Of a stretch of DNA of 64,000 nucleotides, positions 1-6,895 are shown in pieces (within the stretch, counting starts at the first letter, position 1; each line of letters starts with the position of its first letter). Origin of the DNA: Streptomyces sp. DH12. GTDB lineage: Bacteria > Actinomycetota > Actinomycetes > Streptomycetales > Streptomycetaceae. The notes beneath the pieces are model-generated. The model saw only the letters and a list, made by a program, of their open reading frames with translations. It was not told the DNA's origin and did not search any database. Location of the stretch: positions 1 to 64,000 of the forward strand of contig NZ_JAHWGT010000006.1 of the NCBI RefSeq assembly GCF_020873895.1. The letters are read 5' to 3'. The translations under genes and the position numbers were made by a program.

Positions 1-504
1 CCCGCCGCCGCTTCCGCCGCGCCCGCCCCCGCATCCGCCGCGCCCGCGCCCGCAACCGCCGCCCCCGCTCCCGCCTCCGCCTCGCCCGCACCCGCACCCG
101 CACCCGCTCCCGCCTCCGCGCCCGCACCCGCCTCCCCGGCGACCGGGCCCGCGCCCGCCACCGGGCCCGCCAAGCCCACCTTCCTGCCCGCCGTCACCGC
201 CGCCGGAGCCCGCCGGACGTCCGTGCTCGCCGCCGTCGCGCTCGTCCCCGCCTGGCTGGGCGCCTGGCTCGTGGTCCTCACCACGGAGGACTTCGGCCGC
301 TGCCTGACCTACGGCGAGCGGTGCACGGGCTGGCCGCAGGGGGTCGGCCAGGCGGCCTTCCTCCTCGCGGGGGCCGCCTGGTGCGCCGTCCTCCTCGTCC
401 CCGACCGAGGCCGCTGGGCCCCCACGGTCCGCCTCGCCGCCCTGAGCGCACAGGTCGCCGCCGAGTGCGTACTGGTCCTGTCCGTGCTCAGCCGCGGCGC
501 CTGA
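1..504 (+). CDS. Membrane protein with Pro/Ala-rich N-terminal region (5' end missing)
   Basis: The reading frame is open from the first base of the window to a TGA at 502-504, so the start lies outside. The visible N-terminal part (about 65 residues) is almost only Pro, Ala, Ser and Thr, a flexible low-complexity linker. After it come about 93 residues with three hydrophobic stretches (roughly from 223, 340 and 430), which read as transmembrane helices, and a short Cys-containing loop (DFGRCLTYGERC). No family is recognised. A GTG at 223 could be an internal start, but coding bias continues upstream of it. Probably a small integral membrane protein with a cytoplasmic Pro/Ala tail. Confidence 0.6.
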   Translation, partial: PAAASAAPAPASAAPAPATAAPAPASASPAPAPAPAPASAPAPASPATGPAPATGPAKPTFLPAVTAAGARRTSVLAAVALVPAWLGAWLVVLTTEDFGRCLTYGERCTGWPQGVGQAAFLLAGAAWCAVLLVPDRGRWAPTVRLAALSAQVAAECVLVLSVLSRGA

Positions 505-654
505 CCCGGGCGCCCGAAACCCGACCCCGGCCGTCCCCGGCGCTCCCCGGCCGTCCCCACCCCGCTCCGCCCGCCGGGCCGCGACCCGGAGGGCAACCCT
601 CCGCCGCCCTCCCGCGTCGTACGCCAGTACGGGGTCGACACGAGGGAGTCGCGG

Positions 655-1065
655 ATGTTCGGTCGGGGCGCGGGTACGTCCGGATGGCGGCGGAAGGTCG
701 CCCACGGGGTCGCGGTGGTCCTCGCCGCGGGGGCGCTCGGCCTGGCCGGGCCCGGCGTCGCGCCCGCCGGGGCGGCCGGAGCGCCGGGGTGCGCCGGGCG
801 GCTCGCCAAGACCGTCCGGTTCGCCACCGGCGAGCTGCGCGTCTACGAGAACCGCCAGTACGCCTGCGCCGTCACCGTCGCCAAGGCCGGCCCCCGCCGC
901 CCCATGTCCGTCACCCTCCAGCCGCGCGGCGCCCGCGCCGTCGTCGACGCCGGGCGGTTCTCCCGGCAGGCCGGGCCCGTGAGCGTGCACGCCCTCAACC
1001 GCTGCGTCCGCGCGGCCGGCAGCGTCTCCGGCCGCGGCGGCGCCACCGGCTGGATCCTGTGCTGA
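655..1065 (+). CDS. Small secreted protein, unknown function
   Basis: A 136-residue protein starting with ATG, preceded by a GAGGGAG ribosome site about 8 bases upstream. The N-terminus has an Arg/Lys-rich stretch (residues 4-15), a hydrophobic core (about 17-40) and a likely signal peptidase site in the AGAAGAPG region, so it is probably exported. The mature part of about 95 residues holds four cysteines (near residues 45, 70, 117 and the very last residue), which could form two disulfides. It lies just upstream of the secreted peptidase gene at 1160 in the same direction. No family is recognised. Confidence 0.6.
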   Translation: MFGRGAGTSGWRRKVAHGVAVVLAAGALGLAGPGVAPAGAAGAPGCAGRLAKTVRFATGELRVYENRQYACAVTVAKAGPRRPMSVTLQPRGARAVVDAGRFSRQAGPVSVHALNRCVRAAGSVSGRGGATGWILC

Positions 1066-1159
1066 CACCGCGTCGGAAATAACCGGCCGGGTCTGGTCAT
1101 GCACACGTACACCCCGCTAGGTTCACCGCGACCGCAGTGAACCCAGTGGAAGGCAGCGC

Positions 1160-2584
1160 ATGCGCACGACGCTCAGATGGCTGCTGTCGCTCGTGGTGCT
1201 CATAGGCACCGTGGGCACGGCCGGCACGGCCACCGCCGCCGGACAGGACAGCACCGCCACGGACATCAAGGACCGCGTCCTCGCGATCCCCGGGATGTCC
1301 CTCATCGAGGAGAAGCCCCACCCCGGCTACCGCTTCTTCGTCCTGAACTACACCCAGCCGGTCGACCACCGCCGCCCCGGGAAGGGCACCTTCAAGCAGC
1401 GCCTCACCCTGCTGCACAAGGACACGAACCGCCCCACCGTCTTCTTCACCAGCGGCTACCACGTCAACCCCGAGCCGCGCCGCAGCGAGCCCACCCGGAT
1501 CGTCGACGGCAACCAGGTCTCCCTGGAGTACCGCTACTTCAGCCCGTCCCGGCCCCAGCCCGCCGACTGGTCCAAGCTGGACATCTGGCAGGCCGCGTCC
1601 GACCAGCACCGCCTGTTCACCGCGCTGAAGAAGGTCTACGACCGCAAGTGGATCGCCACCGGCGGCTCCAAGGGCGGCATGACGGCCACGTACTACGAGC
1701 GGTTCTACCCGCGCGACATGGACGCCGTCGTCGCCTACGTGGCGCCCAACGACGTCGTGGAGAAGGAGGACTCGGCCTACGACCGGTTCTTCGCGACCGT
1801 CGGCACCGCCGAGTGCCGCGACCGGCTGAACGCCCTCCAGCGCGAGGCCCTCGTCCGCCGCGCGCCGCTCCAGAAGAAGTACCGCGACTGGGCCGCCGCC
1901 GAAGGCGCCACCTTCCGCACCGTCGGCAGCCTGGACAAGGCGTACGAGGCCGTCGTCCTCGACTTCGTGTGGGCGTTCTGGCAGTACCACGGCGAGCAGG
2001 ACTGCGCGGCCCTCCCCACCGCCGCCACCGCCACCGACGACGCCGTGTACGAGGCGATCGACACCTACTCCGGCTGGTCCTTCTACAGCGACCAGGGCCT
2101 GGAGCCGTACACGCCGTACTACTACCAGGCGGCCACCGAGCTCGGCTCCCCGAGCCTGCGCATGGACCACCTCAAGGGCCTCACCCGCTACGGCTACCAG
2201 CCGGCGCACACCTTCGTCCCGGATGACATCCCCGTCCGGTTCAAGCCCTGGGTGATGCGCGACGTCGACACCTGGGTCCGCAGCAACGCCCGGCGGATGC
2301 TCTTCGTCAACGGCGAGCGCGACCCGTGGGGCGCCGAGCCGTTCCGCGTCGACCGCGGCGCGAAGGACAGCTACGTCCTCACCGCCCCCGGCGCCAACCA
2401 CGGCGCCAGCATCGCCGGCCTCGCCGAGCCCCAGCGCGAGCTGGCCACGGCGCGGCTGCTGGAGTGGGCGGGCGTCGCCCCCGCCGCCGTCCGCGCGGAC
2501 GCCGAGCGCGCGCAGCCGCTCGCCCGGTACGACGCGCGCCTCGACAAGCGCGACCTGCTCCGCGAGCCGACGCTCCGCCCGTAG
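1160..2584 (+). CDS. Secreted tripeptidyl aminopeptidase, peptidase family S37 (PS-10)
   Basis: 474 residues beginning with a Sec signal peptide (basic MRTTLR, hydrophobic core to about residue 24, cleavage near TATAAG). The protein matches the Streptomyces PS-10 / S37 secreted aminopeptidases, alpha/beta-hydrolase-type serine exopeptidases that release N-terminal tripeptides outside the cell. The nucleophile is Ser170 in GGSKGGMT; the probable acid is Asp388 in NGERDPWG and the base His414 in PGANHGAS, in the order expected for this fold. Length is normal for the family. A start at ATG 1160 is supported by GGAAGG about 7 bases upstream. It faces the glycosidase gene across a shared terminator. 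Role: extracellular peptide degradation. Confidence 0.88.
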   Translation: MRTTLRWLLSLVVLIGTVGTAGTATAAGQDSTATDIKDRVLAIPGMSLIEEKPHPGYRFFVLNYTQPVDHRRPGKGTFKQRLTLLHKDTNRPTVFFTSGYHVNPEPRRSEPTRIVDGNQVSLEYRYFSPSRPQPADWSKLDIWQAASDQHRLFTALKKVYDRKWIATGGSKGGMTATYYERFYPRDMDAVVAYVAPNDVVEKEDSAYDRFFATVGTAECRDRLNALQREALVRRAPLQKKYRDWAAAEGATFRTVGSLDKAYEAVVLDFVWAFWQYHGEQDCAALPTAATATDDAVYEAIDTYSGWSFYSDQGLEPYTPYYYQAATELGSPSLRMDHLKGLTRYGYQPAHTFVPDDIPVRFKPWVMRDVDTWVRSNARRMLFVNGERDPWGAEPFRVDRGAKDSYVLTAPGANHGASIAGLAEPQRELATARLLEWAGVAPAAVRADAERAQPLARYDARLDKRDLLREPTLRP

Positions 2585-2602
2585 GGGCCGACCGTGTCCG
2601 CA

Positions 2603-2641
2603 CGCCGCCGCCCCCCGGGCCCTACCCGGGGGGCGGCGGCG
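2603..2641. terminator. Bidirectional hairpin between convergent genes
   Basis: A perfect 17-bp inverted repeat (arms 2603-2619 and 2625-2641) with a 5-base loop sits between the stop of the S37 peptidase (2584) and the stop of the opposing glycosidase (2651). Position and stability fit a shared Rho-independent-like terminator, which in streptomycetes often lacks a long T tract. Confidence 0.8.
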
Positions 2642-2650
2642 CGTCCGCGG

Positions 2651-4465
2651 TCAGTACGACAGGCCGTACCCGATCGGGTACAGCACCCGCGACGGGTCGT
2701 CCGCCCGCTGCACCGGAACGGGCAACCGCCCGGTGGGGCGCACCCGCCCGGCGATGACCCGCGCCGCCGCCCGCAGCTCCACGTCCGTCCACGCGTACGC
2801 GGCGAGGAAGGCCCGCTGCCCCGTCAGGTGCGCCGCGTCGTACGGGTTGCGCAGCGCCACGACCACCACCGGCACGCCCGTCGCCGCGAGCCGCGCCACC
2901 AGGGTGCGCTGCGCGCTCGCCGCCGACACGTCGTACGTGCCGACGACGACCGCGTCCCGGCCGGCCGCCGCCGCCACCGCCTGCTCGATGCGGGCCGGGG
3001 TGGGCGCGGTGCCGGTGGACAGCGCGGTGGCGGTGAACCCCAGCTCGCCGAGGGCCGCGGCGAGCGTCGCCGTCGGCGGGCCCGTCGTCCCCGACGGCGA
3101 GGCCGGGTCGGCCCCGACGACGAGCACGTCGCGGTGGGTGAGGCGGTTGAGCGGCAGCAGACCGCCGTCGTTGGCCAGCAGCGTCGTCGTCGCCCCGGCG
3201 ATGCGGTCGGCGGCGTCCAGGTGGGCGCGCCGGCCGACGACCCGGTCCACGCCCGCGTGCGTCACGTACGGGTCGCGGAACAGACCGAGTCGCGCCTTCA
3301 GCCGCAGGATCCGCAGAACCGATTCGTCGATCCGGGCCTCGTCGAGTTCCCCGCCGCGCACCGCGGCGAGGACCGCCTTCCACGCCAGGTCCAGGCGCGG
3401 CGGGTTGAGGAGCTGGTCGCACCCGGCCTTCAGCGCCAGCACGGGCACCCGGTCGTCGCCGTACTTGGTCCGCACGCCCTCCATGCCGAGCGAGTCGGTC
3501 ACCACCACCCCGTCGTAGCCGAGCTCCTCCCGGAGGATGCCGGTGAGGATGGGCCGCGACAGGGTCGCCGGGTCCTCCGACGGGTCCAGGGACGGTACGA
3601 CGATGTGCGCCGTCATGATCGCGTCGATACCGGCGGCGACGGCGGCCCGGAACGGCGGCGCGTCCAGGGCGTCCCACTGCTCGCGCGTGTGGTGGATGTA
3701 GGGCAGGTGCGTGTGGCTGTCGGCCGTGGTGTCGCCGTGGCCGGGGAAGTGCTTCGCCGTCGCCGCGACGCCCGCCCCCTCGTACCCCCGCGCCTGCGCC
3801 GCGACCAGCCGGGCCACGGCCCGCGGGTCCGCGCCGAAGGACCGCACGCCGATGACCGGGTTGGCGGGGTTGACGTTCACGTCGGCGACCGGCGCGTAGT
3901 TCTGGCGGATGCCCAGCGCCGCCAGCTCCGTCCCGGCGATCTGCGCCGCCCGGTGGGCCAGGCCCCGCGAGCCGGCCGCGCCGAGCGCCATCGCGCCGGG
4001 CACGAGCGTCGCCGGCTCGCCCACCCGGGCGACGATGCCGTGCTCCTGGTCGGTCGAGACGAGCAGCGGCAGCGGCGTCCGCTGGGTGAGGCCCGCGCGC
4101 TGGATGCCGTTGGACAGGTCGGCGATCTGGTGCGGGTCGCGGGTGTTGCGCGCCCACGTGAAGTAGATGATGCCGCCGACGTGGTACCGGGCGATCAGCT
4201 CGGCGGCGGAGCGGACACCGATCTCGCGCAGGTTGGCGTCGACGTCGGCCTGGTCGGGGTCGGTCGCGGAGTGCCCGTACACCCGCATGACGAAGAGCTG
4301 ACCGACCTTCTCCTCAAGGGTCATGCGGTCGATGGTCCGCGCGAGGCGCCGCTCCTCGGCGGCGTCGCCGGCGGCGACGGCGGTGCGGGGGACGATCGCG
4401 GTGGCGGCGGCCGCGGCGGCGGTGGCGGCGAGGACGGTGCGTCTGGAGGTGGCCCGGTGGTGCAC
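2651..4465 (-). CDS. Tat-exported glycoside hydrolase family 3 (beta-N-acetylhexosaminidase type)
   Basis: 604 residues from a GTG at 4465, chosen because GAAGGAG lies 5 bases upstream; an in-frame ATG at 4522 has no ribosome site. The N-terminus has a Tat-type signal (SRRTVLA followed by an Ala-rich hydrophobic core and a site near AVAAGD). The catalytic TIM barrel carries KHFPGHGDT, which holds the His of the NagZ-type His/Asp acid-base pair, and VVVTDSLGM with the Asp nucleophile. A C-terminal alpha/beta domain (about residues 400-604) follows, so it is longer than bare NagZ. Likely removes N-acetylglucosamine or a related sugar outside the membrane, for example from cell-wall fragments. 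It reads toward the S37 peptidase. Confidence 0.88.
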   Translation of the reverse strand: MHHRATSRRTVLAATAAAAAATAIVPRTAVAAGDAAEERRLARTIDRMTLEEKVGQLFVMRVYGHSATDPDQADVDANLREIGVRSAAELIARYHVGGIIYFTWARNTRDPHQIADLSNGIQRAGLTQRTPLPLLVSTDQEHGIVARVGEPATLVPGAMALGAAGSRGLAHRAAQIAGTELAALGIRQNYAPVADVNVNPANPVIGVRSFGADPRAVARLVAAQARGYEGAGVAATAKHFPGHGDTTADSHTHLPYIHHTREQWDALDAPPFRAAVAAGIDAIMTAHIVVPSLDPSEDPATLSRPILTGILREELGYDGVVVTDSLGMEGVRTKYGDDRVPVLALKAGCDQLLNPPRLDLAWKAVLAAVRGGELDEARIDESVLRILRLKARLGLFRDPYVTHAGVDRVVGRRAHLDAADRIAGATTTLLANDGGLLPLNRLTHRDVLVVGADPASPSGTTGPPTATLAAALGELGFTATALSTGTAPTPARIEQAVAAAAGRDAVVVGTYDVSAASAQRTLVARLAATGVPVVVVALRNPYDAAHLTGQRAFLAAYAWTDVELRAAARVIAGRVRPTGRLPVPVQRADDPSRVLYPIGYGLSY

Positions 4466-4668
4466 TGGTGCTCCTTCCGGCCGTACGTGACGAGGGGTGA
4501 AGGAAACTTTCCGAGGAGTCACGCTTAGGCGAAACCAACTGCCAGGTCAAGGACGCGCGCGGACACCGGCCCCCCGGCGACGCCCGTGGCGGCACGCCGC
4601 CGACGGCCCGAGCGGGGCCGCGCGCCCGCCGACCGGGCGCCGCGGGGGCGCCGCCCGCCGGGGCCGGA

Positions 4669-4850
4669 CCTGGGTCCTGTCCGGAAAGTCCCGTCTGGGC
4701 CGCGGCGCCCGGCACGCACGCTCGCCGCGTTGCCGGGATGCCCGAGTGGCTCCGCCCCGAGGGCAACCCGGTGTCTCGCGATCGCACGCGCCGGACGGTG
4801 CGGCCCCTGCCCTCCGGGCGGACGGCGCCACCTTCCGGACAGGACCTAGG
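4669..4850. mobile_element. MITE-like element, about 182 bp
   Basis: A gene-free segment is bounded by nearly matching terminal inverted repeats: 4669-4690 reads cctgggtcctgtccggaaag and the reverse complement of 4830-4850 reads cctaggtcctgtccggaagg, with about 20 of 22 positions agreeing. The core GGTCCTGTCCGGAA resembles ends of IS5-type insertion sequences of actinomycetes. No transposase fits inside, so it would need one supplied in trans. The rest of the 4466-4859 gap (left of 4669) shows no gene. The right end lies only 9 bases before the SDR start codon, so it may carry that gene's promoter. A target-site duplication is not obvious. Confidence 0.55.
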
Positions 4851-4859
4851 GTGACGGCC

Positions 4860-5639
4860 ATGGACACCTCGACGTACCTCTCCGACCTCTTCTCGCTGGA
4901 CGGCCGCGTGGCCCTGGTCACCGGCGGCAGCTCCGGCATCGGACGGGCCATCGCCGAAGCGCTCGCCCGGGCCGGCGCGAGCGTCGTGGTCGTCGCGCGC
5001 CGAGAGGCCGAGCTGGACGCGACCGTCGGGGAGCTGCGCGCCCTGGGCTGCCGGGCGGAGCGGGTCAGCGCCGACCTGGCGACGCGGGACGGGGTGCGCG
5101 CCGCCGCCGACGGCGCGGTCGCCGCGTTCGGAGAGCCGGACATCCTGGTGAACTGCGCGGCCGTCAACCTGCGCCCGCCGCTGGGGCAGCTCGGCGAGGA
5201 CGTGTGGGACACCACGATGGCGGTGAACCTCGACGCGCCGTTCCTGCTGGGCCAGCGGTTCGGGCCGGGCATGGCCGAGCGGGGCCACGGCCGCATCATC
5301 CACGTCTCCTCCCAGCAGGCGCACCGCGCGTTCGTGCAGAGCGGCGCCTACGGGGTCTCCAAGGGCGGCCTGGAGTCCCTGGCCCGCTCGCAGGCGGAGG
5401 CGTGGTCGCCGTACGGCGTCACCTGCAACACCCTGGTCCCGGGCTTCGTCATGACGGCCCTCAACTCCCGGCTGCAGTCCGAGCCCGAGAAGGTCGCCGC
5501 CCTCGCCGAGCGCACCCTGGTGGGCCGCAACGGACTGCCCGAGGACTTCGCCGGCGCCGCCGTCTTCCTCGCGAGCCGCGCCTCCGCCTACGTCACCGGC
5601 CAGTCCGTGTACGTCGACGGCGGCTTCCACGCCCACTGA
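4860..5639 (+). CDS. Short-chain dehydrogenase/reductase (classical SDR)
   Basis: 259 residues. The Rossmann motif TGGSSGIG lies near residues 21-28, NCAAVN is in the NNAG position, and the catalytic Ser-Tyr-Lys set is visible as HVSSQQ followed by YGVSK. The C-terminus ends in GQSVYVDGG, typical of 3-oxoacyl reductase/gluconate 5-dehydrogenase-like SDRs. It reduces or oxidises a carbonyl/alcohol with NAD(P)(H); the substrate is not evident. ATG 4860 is taken as start, but an in-frame GTG at 4851 is equally possible. It stands alone, directly downstream of the MITE-like element. Confidence 0.82.
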   Translation: MDTSTYLSDLFSLDGRVALVTGGSSGIGRAIAEALARAGASVVVVARREAELDATVGELRALGCRAERVSADLATRDGVRAAADGAVAAFGEPDILVNCAAVNLRPPLGQLGEDVWDTTMAVNLDAPFLLGQRFGPGMAERGHGRIIHVSSQQAHRAFVQSGAYGVSKGGLESLARSQAEAWSPYGVTCNTLVPGFVMTALNSRLQSEPEKVAALAERTLVGRNGLPEDFAGAAVFLASRASAYVTGQSVYVDGGFHAH

Positions 5640-5695
5640 CCCCCCGCCCGGCCGGGTCGCGCCCCGCGCCCGGCCCCGGCCCGGCCCCGCGGCGG

Positions 5696-6760
5696 TCAGC
5701 CGCGCACCGTCACCCCGTACCGGACGCGCAGCCTGCGCATCTCCCACCACGCCACGGCCGTCACCGACGCGGGCCCGCCCAGCAGCGCGCACCACTGCAC
5801 CAGCGGCGGGCCCGGCGGCGGACCGGCGTAGTACAGGTTGATCCCCGCCAGCTCCCACACCAGCACCCCCGTCAGCAGCGCCGGCAGCACCGGGTGGACG
5901 CCCGCGGCGTTGAACGCGCCGCGCACCGCCCGCGCCGAGGCGAACGCCAGGAACATCGCCGCCCACACCAGCAGCACCAGCAGCAGGAGCAGCACCACCG
6001 CGATCACCGGTTTCGGCACCTCCCACCGCGCCTCCTCCTCCCCGATCAGCCGCAGCACGACCAGGAGGACGACGGGCGCGCTCAGCGCTCCGAGGTACCA
6101 CAGCACCGCGCGCACCACCGGCCGCAACCCCGACCGCATCCGCGGACGCATCGCCGGCGGCGCCAGCCGGAACACCGCGACCACCACCACGGGCGCGGTC
6201 AGCAGCAGCAGCCACGGCGTGAGCGCCAGCCGCATCACGAACTGCTCCTGCGCCTGGTCCCAGTCGGCCGCCGTGCCGTACGCGGCGAGGATGAGGACGG
6301 ACGCGGCGGCCGCCCCCCAGGCCCTGACCGCCTGCACCCGGCCGATGCGCGGGTCGACACCGCGCCACCCGTCGGACGGGAAGACCTGCCGCGCCTTGCT
6401 CCGCGCCGCGCGCAGCATCGGATAGCCGAGCAGCAGCGGCAACAGGCAGCTCACCAGCGGCAACCACAGCACCGGCTGCACGTACCCCCACAGCTCCCGC
6501 AGGGTGGGCCACTCGTCGTCGCGGAACCGCCGCCACAGGGACGGCCGCGGCGAGCGCCGCTGCCCCGGAACGTACGGGGGCGCACCGTACGGGTACGGCG
6601 CCCCCGGATGCCCCGGATGCCCCGGATGCCCCGGATGCCCCGGATACGGCGCCCCCGGCCCGGGATACGGCGGCGCCCCGGGAGGCGGGCCCCCGCCCCC
6701 CGGATCACCACCCTGCGGAGACCACCCGCCCCCGTACGGTCCATGTCCCCCGAACGACAC
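5696..6760 (-). CDS. Pro/Gly-rich multi-pass membrane protein
   Basis: 354 residues from GTG 6760, which has GGGAGGGG about 8 bases upstream; longer frames lack such a site. The first ~75 residues are a Gly/Pro/Tyr-rich tail with four HPG repeats (DNA repeat at 6602-6646), as often seen on cytoplasmic tails of actinomycete membrane proteins. The rest holds about six or seven hydrophobic segments (around residues 95-115, 150-165, 180-200, 220-245, 255-280, 290-310 and 320-340). No catalytic motif is seen and no family is recognised. It lies downstream of the CHAT protease gene on the same strand with a 135-base gap, so the two could be co-transcribed. Confidence 0.65.
   Translation of the reverse strand: MSFGGHGPYGGGWSPQGGDPGGGGPPPGAPPYPGPGAPYPGHPGHPGHPGHPGAPYPYGAPPYVPGQRRSPRPSLWRRFRDDEWPTLRELWGYVQPVLWLPLVSCLLPLLLGYPMLRAARSKARQVFPSDGWRGVDPRIGRVQAVRAWGAAAASVLILAAYGTAADWDQAQEQFVMRLALTPWLLLLTAPVVVVAVFRLAPPAMRPRMRSGLRPVVRAVLWYLGALSAPVVLLVVLRLIGEEEARWEVPKPVIAVVLLLLLVLLVWAAMFLAFASARAVRGAFNAAGVHPVLPALLTGVLVWELAGINLYYAGPPPGPPLVQWCALLGGPASVTAVAWWEMRRLRVRYGVTVRG
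6602..6646. repeat. 9-bp tandem repeat, five units
   Basis: Five consecutive copies of ccccggatg (the last ends in a) encode the HPG repeats in the cytoplasmic tail of the membrane protein at 5696-6760. The unit is a multiple of three, so copy-number changes would keep the frame. Confidence 0.8.
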
Positions 6761-6895
6761 CTCGACGCCCCTCCCAGCCCACCACGACCACACCTGACCG
6801 ACAGTCAACCGCCGGCCCGCACCCCAGGGCGCCCCCCACGGCACAACGCCCACAACACGCCCACAACCCGCCCGCCCCACGCCCCCCCGGGCCAG

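Noticed and set aside
6602-6646. Short direct repeats that look like a CRISPR array
   Set aside because: Units are 9 bp without spacers and lie in a coding sequence as HPG codons.
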